64,000 nt of DNA. Source: Chryseobacterium luquanense. GTDB lineage: Bacteria; Bacteroidota; Bacteroidia; Flavobacteriales; Weeksellaceae. How positions within the stretch are numbered: the stretch's first letter is position 1; every line of letters begins with the position of its first letter. The stretch is from positions 52,984 through 116,983 of the forward strand of contig NZ_JAOVZV010000017.1 in the NCBI RefSeq assembly GCF_026460945.1. Reading direction: 5' to 3'. The notes beneath the pieces were generated by a model that saw only the letters and a list, made by a program, of their open reading frames with translations, ran no database searches and was not told the DNA's origin. A program made the position numbers and the translations under genes. Shown here piece after piece: positions 26,749 to 34,664 of this stretch.

Positions 26749-26776
26749 GTCTAACATCTAATGTCTAACATCTAAC
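26749..26776. repeat. Tandem GTCTAACATCTAA(T/C) repeats in the accB-accC spacer
   Basis: Two 14-base units (26749-26762, 26763-26776) differ only at the last base. Each is itself two heptamers of the form RTCTAAY. The 13-mer TCTAACATCTAAT recurs in front of leuS at 49949-49961, so this belongs to a dispersed short-repeat family. Confidence 0.9.
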
Positions 26777-26781
26777 TTCTA

Positions 26782-27264
26782 TTAAGATGGATCTACTAAG
26801 AATAATGGCTGATCATATTCAACTGGAGTAGCATCATCAACTAAAATCTTAACGATTTTACCGCTTACTTCAGAGTCAATTTGGTTGAATAATTTCATTG
26901 CTTCGATTACACAAACCACTTTCCCCACAGAAACTTCGTCACCTACGTTTACAAAAACGTCTTTATCGGGAGATGGTTTTCTATAGAAAGTTCCGATCAT
27001 TGGAGATTTAATAGTTACATATTTACTGTCATCAGAAACAGCTTCAGTCTTTTCTGGAGATGCAGAAACTGGAGCAGGAGCATGACCTGGAGCAACTTGT
27101 TGAGGAGCTTGCTGATACATTGCAGGTTGAGCAACATAGCTTACTTCATTACCTCCAAGTGGTGTTTTAATAGTAATTTCGAAATCTTTTGTTTTGTATT
27201 TTACTTCAGAAACTTCGGCTTTAGATACAAACTTAATAAGATTTTGTATGTCTTTAATGTCCAT
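26782..27264 (-). CDS. accB: Biotin carboxyl carrier protein of acetyl-CoA carboxylase
   Basis: The 160-residue protein carries the biotin that shuttles carboxyl groups between AccC and AccAD. It starts MDIKDIQNLIKFVSK, the family-typical N-terminus, then a Gln/Pro/Ala-rich flexible linker (about 45-80), then the biotinyl domain from YVTIKSPMIGTFYRKPSP. The biotinylated lysine is Lys124 in VIEAMKLFN. The frame is open 22 codons further upstream, but that extension crosses the promoter (-7 box at 27288-27295) and reads as non-conserved, so the ATG at 27264 is the start. First gene of accB-accC. Confidence 0.96.
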   Translation of the reverse strand: MDIKDIQNLIKFVSKAEVSEVKYKTKDFEITIKTPLGGNEVSYVAQPAMYQQAPQQVAPGHAPAPVSASPEKTEAVSDDSKYVTIKSPMIGTFYRKPSPDKDVFVNVGDEVSVGKVVCVIEAMKLFNQIDSEVSGKIVKILVDDATPVEYDQPLFLVDPS

Positions 27265-27287
27265 AAATTTGATATTTGATTTTGGGC

Positions 27288-27316
27288 CAAAGATACCAAA
27301 AAAACATAAAAAACAA
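27288..27316 (-). promoter_or_regulatory. accB promoter (TTG - 18 - TATCTTTG)
   Basis: On the minus strand, TTG (27314-27316) stands 18 bases from TATCTTTG (27288-27295), an excellent match to the -33/-7 consensus. The predicted start of transcription is about 15-20 bases before the accB ATG, which rules out the longer reading of accB. It lies immediately behind the rpmF terminator. Confidence 0.75.
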
Positions 27317-27320
27317 CAAA

Positions 27321-27353
27321 AAACCGCCAAATTTTATAAAAATCGGGCGGTTT
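27321..27353 (-). terminator. Rho-independent terminator of rpmF
   Basis: The arms AAACCGCC and GGCGGTTT, extended by an inner ATTTT/AAAAT pairing, are followed on the minus strand by six T. It lies about 40 bases past the rpmF stop and separates rpmF from accB. Confidence 0.85.
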
Positions 27354-27391
27354 CTGTATTAAAACGAGTGTTTTTCGAAGAAAAGCGACTC

Positions 27392-27595
27392 TTAGTTTTC
27401 TTCAGTAGTTGCTACTTCTTTTTCCAATACTACTTTACCTCTGTAATAAAGTTTTCCTTCATGCCAGTGAGCTCTGTGGTAAAGGTGCATTTCACCTGTT
27501 GTAGCATCTTTTGCTAATTGAGGAACTACAGCTTTGTAGTGAGTTCTTCTCTTATCTCTTCTTGTAGACGACTGTCTTCTCTTTGGATGTGCCAT
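27392..27595 (-). CDS. rpmF: 50S ribosomal protein L32
   Basis: The 67-residue protein begins [20 protein letters not shown], the typical basic N-terminus of L32, and continues with CHRAHW-type sequence in which the usual zinc-binding cysteines are absent ([16 protein letters not shown]). Zinc-free L32 forms are common in this phylum. It follows the DUF177 gene by 59 bases, the classic yceD-rpmF pairing, and ends in a terminator before accB. Confidence 0.95.
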   Translation of the reverse strand: MAHPKRRQSSTRRDKRRTHYKAVVPQLAKDATTGEMHLYHRAHWHEGKLYYRGKVVLEKEVATTEEN

Positions 27596-27654
27596 TTTGT
27601 AATAACTTTTTTAATTGATGATCGATGAGATTCCTCATCCCATCATTAAACTAT

Positions 27655-28179
27655 TTAATTTTTATTCTTTAAATTTTTTAGTGCGTCCCATCTAGGATCG
27701 CCTTGCTGTTCTTCCTCTTCTTCTATCTCTTTTGGACTGAATTTTTCAAGAATTTCCAAATCTTCATCACTTATATTAGGTGATATTTTTTTCATTGGTA
27801 TTGAAAGTGCCACGTTTTCGTAAATCAAATGAGATACATTAAAAGCATGGTCGTTTGTAGGAATGGTGATCACATCTTCTTCGCTGTCATCGTATTCTTC
27901 GCCAAACTTTACCAAAATACCGATTTGGTTTTCGATGGGATGAGTGAAATTTTCGTTTGTAATATCACAAACCAACTCTACTGTACCATCAACTTTAATT
28001 TCAAATTCTAAAAAAGTAGTGTGTTTGTCAAGCAAAACATCTACTGTAATTTTAGGCTCTGTAAATTCCTGTTCAGTGTCAAATAATTGAAAGAACTCTT
28101 TATCTATCTCAAACTTGAACTCATGTTTGCCGGTTTTTAATCCGGAAAAGCTTACATCGTAGTTTCTTAACTTGTCCAT
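27655..28179 (-). CDS. DUF177 (YceD-like) protein
   Basis: The 174-residue acidic protein lies directly upstream of rpmF, the conserved neighbourhood of the DUF177/YceD family, whose members in some bacteria and plastids affect 23S rRNA maturation. The N-terminus MDKLRNYDVSFSGLKTGKHEF and the VELVCDITNENFTHPI segment, with one cysteine in place of the usual pair, fit the family. The C-terminus is very acidic (EEEEEQQGDPRWDALKNL). A longer start would need a TTG five codons upstream that overlaps the possible -7 box TATTTTTG (28192-28199), so the ATG at 28179 is preferred. Confidence 0.85.
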   Translation of the reverse strand: MDKLRNYDVSFSGLKTGKHEFKFEIDKEFFQLFDTEQEFTEPKITVDVLLDKHTTFLEFEIKVDGTVELVCDITNENFTHPIENQIGILVKFGEEYDDSEEDVITIPTNDHAFNVSHLIYENVALSIPMKKISPNISDEDLEILEKFSPKEIEEEEEQQGDPRWDALKNLKNKN

Positions 28180-28263
28180 AAAATGAGTGTGCAAAAATAT
28201 GCAATTTTTTTAATATTACAAATAAAATCCGTAACAAATTAATTTTTAATCCGTTTGTAAATT

Positions 28264-29355
28264 TTACATTTCATTTTCTACAGGTAAATCTTCATCAATT
28301 CCGTTATCTGAAGGCATTCTTTTTGGTTGCAAACGGCTGCTCATCAAATCTTTATAATCATTTCTGTTATTGAAAATTTTGATTGCCATAAAAATAGCTT
28401 CCACAAAACTTTGTTCGTCTGCAATATTTTTTCCTGCAATATCATAAGCAACACCGTGATCCGGAGATGTTCTGATGAAAGGAAGTGCAGCAGTATAATT
28501 TACCCCTTCTTCATACGCTAATGTTTTAAACGGAGCTAATCCCTGATCGTGGTACATCGCCAAAACAGCATCATAGTTTTTATATTTTCCTGGTTGAAAA
28601 TAACTGTCTGCAGGAAAAGGTCCGAAAGTAAGGAATCCGCTGTCTGAAAGTTCTTTTATTGCCGGAGAAATAATTTCAATTTCTTCATTTCCGATCACGC
28701 CGCCGTCACCAGAATGTGGGTTTAGACCTAAAACAGCAATTTTTGGTCTTCTTACTGCAAAATCTTCAATTAATGTTTGGTTTAAAGCTCGAATCTGCTT
28801 CTTAATTTTTTCTTTAGAAATGTTTTCAGCTACTTGTGATAAAGGAATATGATGTGTAGAAACGGCAACTTTTAAATCTTCCGTTACCAAAAACATCAAT
28901 CCTTTTTTGTTAAATTTTTCTTCAAAATAACCGGTGTGACCTGCGTGCTTGAAACCCATTTTCACCATTTCATCTTTGTTGATAGGCGCAGTTACCAAAA
29001 CATCAATTTCTCCTTTTATTAAAGCTTCGGTCGCTGCTTCAAGAGAATCGATTGCCATTTTTGTTGATTCTTCGGTAGGTTTTCCTAGTTCTACATTAGA
29101 ATTTTCTTTCACAAGGTTTACCATATTCAGTTTCCCGTTTTGTGCTTGTGAGGCTTCTGTGATGTAGTTGAAGTTTAAATTTAATTTAAAAAGATTCTTC
29201 TGATAAGTAAAAAGTTTACCCGAACCAAAAATAACAGGAGTGAAAAAATCTGTAATGGTTTTGTCTTTCAGAGATTTCATGATGATTTCCGGGCCGATGC
29301 CGTTGAAGTCACCAATTGAAATTCCTACTCGTACTTTATGGTTTTTTGGGCTCAT
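28264..29355 (-). CDS. pdxA: 4-hydroxythreonine-4-phosphate dehydrogenase
   Basis: The 363-residue enzyme oxidises 4-phosphohydroxy-L-threonine in the DXP-dependent vitamin B6 pathway, using NAD and a metal. Recognisable stretches are VGISIGDFNGIGPEI at the start, TAPINKDEMVKMGFKHAGHTGYF near residue 120, GLNPHSGDGGVIG with its metal-binding histidine, and YHDQGLAPFKTLAYEEGVN with the third ligand region. Length is slightly above the usual 330 because of a polar C-terminal tail. It is divergent from ribE, with only 49 bases between start codons. It heads the same-strand series pdxA, DUF177, rpmF. Confidence 0.95.
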   Translation of the reverse strand: MSPKNHKVRVGISIGDFNGIGPEIIMKSLKDKTITDFFTPVIFGSGKLFTYQKNLFKLNLNFNYITEASQAQNGKLNMVNLVKENSNVELGKPTEESTKMAIDSLEAATEALIKGEIDVLVTAPINKDEMVKMGFKHAGHTGYFEEKFNKKGLMFLVTEDLKVAVSTHHIPLSQVAENISKEKIKKQIRALNQTLIEDFAVRRPKIAVLGLNPHSGDGGVIGNEEIEIISPAIKELSDSGFLTFGPFPADSYFQPGKYKNYDAVLAMYHDQGLAPFKTLAYEEGVNYTAALPFIRTSPDHGVAYDIAGKNIADEQSFVEAIFMAIKIFNNRNDYKDLMSSRLQPKRMPSDNGIDEDLPVENEM

Positions 29356-29404
29356 TTTGATTATCTTTGAAGATTATAATTTTACAAATTTAGCAAAAAA
29401 TAAT

Positions 29405-30001
29405 ATGTTCACAGGAATTATTGAAGCAGTAGGAGTTATTGAAAAAATACAGGAGAACGGAACTAATATAGACTTTACACTAAGTTGCCCTTTTACGAAC
29501 GAATTGAAAATAGATCAAAGTCTTGCTCATAATGGCTGTTGTTTAACCGTTGTTGAGATTAAAGACAATCAATACGTAGTTACGGCAATTAATGAAACTT
29601 TAGAAAAAACAAATCTAGGAAACTGGAAAGAGGGTAGTGTTGTCAATCTTGAACGTTGTATGATGATGAATGGGAGGCTTGACGGACATATTGTACAAGG
29701 TCACGTAGATAAAACCGGAGAAATTGTAAGCATCGAAAACAAAGATGGCAGTTATTTTGTTACTGTAAGATATAATTCAGAAGGTAATTTTGTTACAGTT
29801 CCTCAAGGTTCAATCACCGTAAATGGAATTAGTTTAACGGTAGCTAAAAGTGAAGATTTTCAATTTTCTGTAGCTATAATCCCTTATACTTGGGAATTTA
29901 CCAATATGAATACTCTTCAGGTGGGCGATAAAGTCAACTTGGAATTTGATATCATAGGTAAGTACATTTCAAAATTAGTTAATAGGCAGAATGGCATTTA
30001 A
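29405..30001 (+). CDS. ribE: Riboflavin synthase alpha chain
   Basis: The 198-residue enzyme dismutates two 6,7-dimethyl-8-ribityllumazine molecules to riboflavin. It shows the two-fold internal repeat of lumazine-binding barrels: MFTGIIEAVGVIEKI with HNGCCLTVVEI in the first half, and VQGHVDKTGEIVSI with VNGISLTVAKS in the second. The frame is open 55 codons further upstream, but that part lies antisense to pdxA and the conserved MFTGIIE start is at 29405. A TATCTTTG octamer at 29362-29369 is a possible -7 box. The 3' end overlaps the kinase gene by 11 bases. Confidence 0.95.
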   Translation: MFTGIIEAVGVIEKIQENGTNIDFTLSCPFTNELKIDQSLAHNGCCLTVVEIKDNQYVVTAINETLEKTNLGNWKEGSVVNLERCMMMNGRLDGHIVQGHVDKTGEIVSIENKDGSYFVTVRYNSEGNFVTVPQGSITVNGISLTVAKSEDFQFSVAIIPYTWEFTNMNTLQVGDKVNLEFDIIGKYISKLVNRQNGI

Positions 30002-31445
30002 TAAATATAAAGGATATAGTTTGAGAAACCGGGTATTTTTCGGTTTCTTGTTAATATGTCTTTTAAGTGTTGTGGCATCTTCTCTTGTTCCTTATTTTGT
30101 TTTGCGAAATAATGCGCTTCAGCAGAGTAAGATTGATATGCAGAACAAAACCAATGCAGTCATGGCATATTTTGATTATGCTTTGAGCCGTTCTTCTGTT
30201 CAAACGAGTGATCTTAAAAAAGTTTTAAGCAGTAAGATTTTTGAAATTGCCGATATCAATCAGCACGATATTATTATTTATGATTTAAAAGGTAATTATT
30301 TACTTTCTAATAAAGAGCAAAACCAAGTTGATCGAAAGAAAATTCCTATTAAGATTGTCAATAGTATTCTTTCTAAAGAAACGAGATATGATATTCGTGG
30401 TTACGATGCAGTAAAAGATGCGGTTTATACCTCTTCATATCTGGTGCTGAAAAATAATAATTGGGAACCAATCGGGATCATTTATATTCCTCTGTATCAC
30501 AACGAATCTGCCTATATGGATGTTTTGCATAAGTATGTAATTTATATTCTGTTGGTAGATCTTTTAATTATAATTTTCAGTATTTGGCTGAGCTGGGTTA
30601 CTTCAAATAATTTAGCGAAAAATATTACAAAATTTTCAGACATGATTACGCGTATCACTCTTTTTGAGAATGAAATGCGACCTATCAAATATTATAAAAA
30701 TGATGAATTAAATGCTTTGGCGAGAGCTTATAATCGAATGATTCTTCAGATTCAGGATCAAAAAGAAAGACTACGTTTTAAAGCATCCGAAGAAGCTTGG
30801 CGTGAAATGGCAAAACAGGTTGCTCATGAAGTGAAGAATCCCTTGACACCGATGAAACTGACCATTCAGAATTTTGAGAGAAAATTTGATCCAAATGATC
30901 CGAATGTTACTGAACGAGTGAAGCAAATGAGTAAAACGATGGTTGATCAGATTGATGTTATAGCAACAGTTGCTTCTGCTTTTTCTGAATTTGCAAAACT
31001 TCCCGAAAAAAATAATGAAGTAATCAATCTAAATACTGAGGTTGAAGATATTTTAAGGGTTTTCAATGATGATCAGATATTTGTTCATGCTAATAAGAGT
31101 AATATTATGATTACAATGGATCGTGTTTTTCTTTCACGAATCATTACGAATTTGGTTACAAATGCGAAACAGGCGCAAAGTGACAACAGAAATCTTTTAG
31201 TTAATGTCGATATCGAACAGCATCAAAGGAGGGTAATTATTTCAGTTCAGGATAATGGAATAGGAATTCCCGATGATATGTACGAAAGAATTTTTGAGCC
31301 GAATTTTACTTCCAAAAACAGCGGAATGGGACTGGGTTTATCAATGGTTCGAAAAATGGTAGAAGATTACAAAGGTGAAATTTCTGTGAAATCTGAAGTT
31401 GGGAAAGGTTCTACTTTTACAATCACTTTACCTACAAATTTATAG
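29991..31445 (+). CDS. NtrY-like sensor histidine kinase
   Basis: The 484-residue protein has a transmembrane segment at about 13-36, a periplasmic sensor region of roughly 140 residues with a cache-like fold (inference), a second transmembrane segment at about 181-202, a HAMP linker, and a cytoplasmic kinase core. The phospho-accepting His279 lies in [16 protein letters not shown], the NtrY-type H box. The N box contains LVTNAKQAQ and the G boxes [20 protein letters not shown] and [13 protein letters not shown]. The start overlaps the ribE stop by 11 bases and its stop overlaps the next GTG by one base. No response regulator is near, so its partner must be elsewhere. Confidence 0.93.
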   Translation: MAFNKYKGYSLRNRVFFGFLLICLLSVVASSLVPYFVLRNNALQQSKIDMQNKTNAVMAYFDYALSRSSVQTSDLKKVLSSKIFEIADINQHDIIIYDLKGNYLLSNKEQNQVDRKKIPIKIVNSILSKETRYDIRGYDAVKDAVYTSSYLVLKNNNWEPIGIIYIPLYHNESAYMDVLHKYVIYILLVDLLIIIFSIWLSWVTSNNLAKNITKFSDMITRITLFENEMRPIKYYKNDELNALARAYNRMILQIQDQKERLRFKASEEAWREMAKQVAHEVKNPLTPMKLTIQNFERKFDPNDPNVTERVKQMSKTMVDQIDVIATVASAFSEFAKLPEKNNEVINLNTEVEDILRVFNDDQIFVHANKSNIMITMDRVFLSRIITNLVTNAKQAQSDNRNLLVNVDIEQHQRRVIISVQDNGIGIPDDMYERIFEPNFTSKNSGMGLGLSMVRKMVEDYKGEISVKSEVGKGSTFTITLPTNL

Positions 31446-32149
31446 TGAAACCTTTTAAGTTTAAGCAATTTGAAATTCAACAGTCAAAAAACGTTTTCCG
31501 TGTTGGAACAGACGGTGTTCTGTTAGGTGCTTTAGCAAATGTTTCCAGTGCAACAAAAGTCTTGGAAATAGGAACTGGAACGGGTTTGATTTCATTAATG
31601 TTGGCTCAAAGAAATTCTTCTGCGCAGTTTTTAGGAATTGATATTAATGAAGAAGCAGCTAATCTTACCCAGATTAATTTTGTGAATTCTTCTTTTAATT
31701 TAAGATTAAAAAATAGTCATCAAGATTTTAAAAATTTTGACACCAATGAGAAATTCGATTTCATCGTTTCAAATCCGCCATATTTTGAAGAATCGGGTTC
31801 TGAAAAAGATAAATTAGCGCGGCAAACTGTAGAATTGAACTTTCAGCAGTTGATTTCGAAATCCTCAGAACTACTTTCTGAAAACGGAATTTTTTCAGTA
31901 ATTATTCCCTTTGAAATTGGGGATATTTTTATTGGATTGGCTCATGAAAATCAATTGTTTTTAATCCGAAAAATTAATATTAAAGGAATAGATAATTCAA
32001 AAATAAAAAGATTGATTCTGGAATTTTCATTAACTGAAAAAGATTTAGAAGAATCTGAATTTACGATAGAAAAAAGTCCGAGAAAATACTCGGACCAATA
32101 TCTTGAACTCACCAAAGAGTTTCATGTATTCAAAGAAGTTAGAGATTAG
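31445..32149 (+). CDS. trmN6: tRNA1(Val) adenine-37 N6-methyltransferase (TrmN6 family)
   Basis: The 234-residue class I methyltransferase begins with KPFKFKQFEIQQ and has the TrmN6/YfiC signature FRVGTDGVLLGALA at about 18-31. The SAM-binding LEIGTGTGLISL follows at 40-51 and the adenine-amino catalytic motif NPPY at 110-113. The family methylates N6 of A37 in tRNA-Val. The start is GTG at 31445, overlapping the kinase stop codon by one base, which points to translational coupling. Confidence 0.88.
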   Translation: MKPFKFKQFEIQQSKNVFRVGTDGVLLGALANVSSATKVLEIGTGTGLISLMLAQRNSSAQFLGIDINEEAANLTQINFVNSSFNLRLKNSHQDFKNFDTNEKFDFIVSNPPYFEESGSEKDKLARQTVELNFQQLISKSSELLSENGIFSVIIPFEIGDIFIGLAHENQLFLIRKINIKGIDNSKIKRLILEFSLTEKDLEESEFTIEKSPRKYSDQYLELTKEFHVFKEVRD

Positions 32150-32194
32150 ATTTTAGAAAGTAGTGTTTTCTCAATCTATTAATATCTAAATTTT

Positions 32195-32905
32195 TTATTC
32201 AAATAATTCTGCCGTATCTAAAACAGATACTTTCCCATCTTCACATCTGATTGCTTCTCCCGGGAAATTTTGAATCATGTGATAATCATGAGTTGCCATT
32301 ACAACTGCTGCGTGATTATCTTCAGCAACTTTTTTAAGGAGAGTCATGATTTCATTTGAAGTTTCGGGATCTAAATTTCCTGTAGGTTCATCTGCTAAAA
32401 TTAAATCTGGATGATTCAATAGAGCTCTTGCAATCGCAATACGTTGCTGTTCTCCACCGGAAAGTTCGTGCGGCATTTTATGTTTTTTGCCTTTCATGTT
32501 TACGCTTGAAAGAACTTCGTTGATACGGTCGTCCATTTTTTGTTTGTCGCTCCATCCTGTAGCTTCCAAAACAAATTTTAGATTTTTTTCAACCGTTCTG
32601 TCAGACAATAATTGAAAATCCTGAAAAACGATTCCCAGTTTTCTTCTCAAATTTGGAATATCTGAAGCCTTTAATTTTGCCAAATCAAAACCAACAACTT
32701 TTGCCTGTCCTGCAACCAACGGAATGTGTCCGTAAAGAGTTTTAAGCAATGAGCTTTTTCCCGAACCTGTCTTCCCGATAAGGTAGCAGAATCTTCCTTT
32801 TTTGATATTAAGGTTGACGTCAGAAAGTACCGTAAAGTTTTTTTGGGCAATCTTTGCATTTTGCAGACTTACGATGCTGTCTCCCGTGATATTTGTATGT
32901 GGCAT
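32195..32905 (-). CDS. ftsE: Cell-division ABC transporter ATP-binding protein FtsE
   Basis: The 236-residue ATPase pairs with membrane protein FtsX to control peptidoglycan hydrolases at the division site. It has Walker A GKTGSGKSS at 44-52, the Q loop FQDFQLL, the signature LSGGEQQRIAIARAL, Walker B LILADEPTGNLDP and the switch histidine in MATHDYHM, all in FtsE-like form. An in-frame TTG 11 codons upstream is ignored in favour of the ATG at 32905. ftsX is not adjacent, which is usual in this phylum. It is convergent with trmN6. Confidence 0.88.
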   Translation of the reverse strand: MPHTNITGDSIVSLQNAKIAQKNFTVLSDVNLNIKKGRFCYLIGKTGSGKSSLLKTLYGHIPLVAGQAKVVGFDLAKLKASDIPNLRRKLGIVFQDFQLLSDRTVEKNLKFVLEATGWSDKQKMDDRINEVLSSVNMKGKKHKMPHELSGGEQQRIAIARALLNHPDLILADEPTGNLDPETSNEIMTLLKKVAEDNHAAVVMATHDYHMIQNFPGEAIRCEDGKVSVLDTAELFE

Positions 32906-33009
32906 AATTTGATTTTTAAGAGGCTTTTCAGAAAGCAATTTTTCAGATTTTAAAAATAAAAAAAGATATTCTATAAACCTAAAAAATTAGTATATTTTAA
33001 CAACAAAAA

Positions 33010-33036
33010 ATGCCTGAAAAAGTACTTTTCAAGCAT
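33010..33036 (-). terminator. Rho-independent terminator of rpmH
   Basis: The stem ATGCCTGAAAA / TTTTCAAGCAT (one G-U in the minus-strand RNA) with a five-base loop is followed by six T on the minus strand, 24 bases past the rpmH stop. Confidence 0.85.
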
Positions 33037-33060
33037 AATCTGTATATTGTAACTAAAGAA

Positions 33061-33219
33061 TTATCTTTTAGCTCTTGCAGAACTGATAGATAGACTCTTT
33101 CTACCTTTAGCTCTTCTCGCTGCCAAAACTCTTCTTCCGTTTGGCGTAGACATTCTTTCTCTGAAACCGTGCTTGTTTCTTTTCTTTCTTTCTGATGGTT
33201 GGAATGTTCTTTTACTCAT
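33061..33219 (-). CDS. rpmH: 50S ribosomal protein L34
   Basis: Reading the minus strand from the ATG at 33219 gives a 52-residue, very basic protein opening [20 protein letters not shown], followed by the L34 core [19 protein letters not shown]. The usual length is 44-52 residues. It has a strong promoter at 33263-33293 and its own terminator, so it is a single-gene unit. In many bacteria rpmH neighbours rnpA; here no rnpA frame is seen. Confidence 0.95.
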   Translation of the reverse strand: MSKRTFQPSERKKRNKHGFRERMSTPNGRRVLAARRAKGRKSLSISSARAKR

Positions 33220-33262
33220 TACTATATGTTTAAGTCGTAATTATCTATTAATTTTCAGGTTG

Positions 33263-33293
33263 CAAAGATATAGATTTTTTTATTAGATGCAAA
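33263..33293 (-). promoter_or_regulatory. rpmH promoter (TTTG - 19 - TATCTTTG)
   Basis: On the minus strand TTTG (33290-33293) and TATCTTTG (33263-33270) are 19 bases apart, a near-ideal flavobacterial promoter. The predicted leader before the ATG at 33219 is about 37 bases. Confidence 0.8.
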
Positions 33294-33314
33294 TATTATA
33301 CATCTTTTTTTAAT

Positions 33315-33734
33315 TTATTCAACAATGCCTTTCAGTGTCAAAGGATAAATCGTATCAAATTTTGAAACAGGTTTATTTGTTACTAAAAATATTTGCTTAA
33401 CAGTAAGTCCCTTATCATTATATTTGTTAGGATTGTAATCTGTTTCAACTGAAATTGTGTCATTACGAAAGTATATTCCTTCTTTTACTTTACTCGCTGT
33501 GCAGTCACATCCATCAAGAACTCCATAGACATTTAGAGTATCATGCATGTCGTTAATATATTTAAAAGTATAGTTTTTTGATAAAATATTCTTTTTCTTT
33601 AATGTTCCAAAGTCAACAGTAGTTCCATTTTCCTTATTTTTCATAATTAAAGTGACTGTTTTCTCATGTGTTGCAAAACCAATTATTACAAGAACTAATA
33701 TTCCTATGATGATATATAGATATTTTTTACTCAT
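33315..33734 (-). CDS. Membrane-anchored DUF1573-like protein, 139 aa
   Basis: An N-terminal hydrophobic segment (YLYIIIGILVLVIIGFA) anchors about 120 extracytoplasmic residues. The folded part follows the DUF1573 pattern: VDFGTLKKKNILSKNYTFKY, then VYGVLDGCDCTASKV with the paired-cysteine GC-C motif, then an ISVETDYNP...VKQIFLVTN strand pair and a LTLKGIVE end. The canonical relative at 63081 shows the same order (FDFGNIKKG, PGCGCTAPEF). DUF1573 proteins are common in Bacteroidota envelopes without a fixed role. The start overlaps the upstream gene by eight bases, so the two are translated together. The family call is my pattern match. Confidence 0.7.
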   Translation of the reverse strand: MSKKYLYIIIGILVLVIIGFATHEKTVTLIMKNKENGTTVDFGTLKKKNILSKNYTFKYINDMHDTLNVYGVLDGCDCTASKVKEGIYFRNDTISVETDYNPNKYNDKGLTVKQIFLVTNKPVSKFDTIYPLTLKGIVE

Positions 33735-34584
33735 TTTTTGCTTTTTTAATATAAACTTTAAGACCCATCATCATATTAACGAAGCTCTCTTTACGAGGGT
33801 TTTGTCCACCACTTAATTCCCAGTCTCCGTATAATCTCTCATAAGTAAGTTTTTCATCGGATGATGTTGTATATCTAATAGATGGGCCCAGTTTTTTATC
33901 ATTAAATTCATTGGGAAGCCATTTCATACTTACAAAAACACCATTTAAAGCAAAAGGAATTTTTAGTTTTTCTACGTTTACAACTGCATGTTTTCTGCTT
34001 TTATTTGTGGGCGTATAAATGATTTTAGTTTTATTAATTTTTGTCTTAGGCTTCCCTGTAAGAGAGTCTATTGTATAAAAGTTTATTTCTACATCAGTGT
34101 TTCTTACATCTGTATCTGTTTTATGTAAGTATAAAGTTACATCGCTTACGAAGCCTTTCTTTCCTAAATCATTTTTAAATTTCATGCCCATTTCCCAGTT
34201 AGGATATGGTATGAATCTTATATTTGCCTGCTTTTTAAGAGTATAGTCGTAATTTATTTTTTTATATTCTTTTTCGTTAAAAATCACAGCTTCAATGTCG
34301 TATACTCTTTCTAAAATTATTTTATAATTATTCTGTTTGAAATTTTTCATCAGAATATCTTTTGTTAAATAACCACTTTTACTAAATAGTATGGTGTCTG
34401 ATTCTTTTGAATTAGCAATTACGAAGTTGCCTTTTTCGTTAGTATGAGCTATTATTTTATTATTAATGCTGATAGTTACATTTTCGATTCCTATTAAGTT
34501 TTCATTAGAAACAAATCCTTGGATATCCTGACAGAAATAACAGCCAAAAATAAAAAGGAGAACAATATTTAATATTTTTTTCAT
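33727..34584 (-). CDS. Secreted protein with carboxypeptidase-regulatory-like domain, 285 aa
   Basis: The protein starts with a hydrophobic signal (MKKILNIVLLFIFGCYF) and then IQGFVSNENLIGIENVTISINNK...GNFVIANSKESDTILFSKSGY. That is the CarboxypepD_reg / CarbDL beta-sandwich found at the start of many outer-membrane proteins of this phylum. The remaining 190 residues hold an unassigned beta-rich domain (PYPNWEMGMKFKNDLGKKGF...VEINFYTIDSLTGKP...VFVSMKWLPNEF). No SusC-type barrel follows, so it is a free-standing protein. It overlaps the DUF1573-like gene and follows a small secreted protein gene. The Cys in the signal region (FGCYF) could be a lipobox cysteine, but the context is weak. Function unknown. 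Confidence 0.75.
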   Translation of the reverse strand: MKKILNIVLLFIFGCYFCQDIQGFVSNENLIGIENVTISINNKIIAHTNEKGNFVIANSKESDTILFSKSGYLTKDILMKNFKQNNYKIILERVYDIEAVIFNEKEYKKINYDYTLKKQANIRFIPYPNWEMGMKFKNDLGKKGFVSDVTLYLHKTDTDVRNTDVEINFYTIDSLTGKPKTKINKTKIIYTPTNKSRKHAVVNVEKLKIPFALNGVFVSMKWLPNEFNDKKLGPSIRYTTSSDEKLTYERLYGDWELSGGQNPRKESFVNMMMGLKVYIKKAKNE

Positions 34585-34620
34585 AAAATATTTAAGTTGA
34601 TAAAATATCTTTTTATTAAA

Positions 34621-34654
34621 CTTGGTATTGTAGGAAATTTTCTACAATACCAAG
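34621..34654 (-). terminator. Strong hairpin after the 86-aa secreted protein gene
   Basis: A perfect 13-base stem CTTGGTATTGTAG / CTACAATACCAAG with an eight-base loop lies 11 bases past the stop at 34665. The minus-strand tail is TTTAAT, so it may act as a partial terminator between this gene and the two genes downstream. Confidence 0.75.
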
Positions 34655-34664
34655 TGTTATTTTT

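Noticed and set aside
26691..26776. Possible CRISPR-like array between accB and accC
   Set aside because: The repeats are 14-16 bases, directly adjacent without spacers, and no cas genes are near.
27265..27330. Longer N-terminus for accB
   Set aside because: The extension would cross the -33/-7 promoter at 27288-27316 and lacks similarity to the family; the ATG at 27264 gives the conserved start.
29240..29404. Longer N-terminus for ribE
   Set aside because: It is antisense to pdxA and unrelated to riboflavin synthase; the conserved MFTGIIE start is at 29405.
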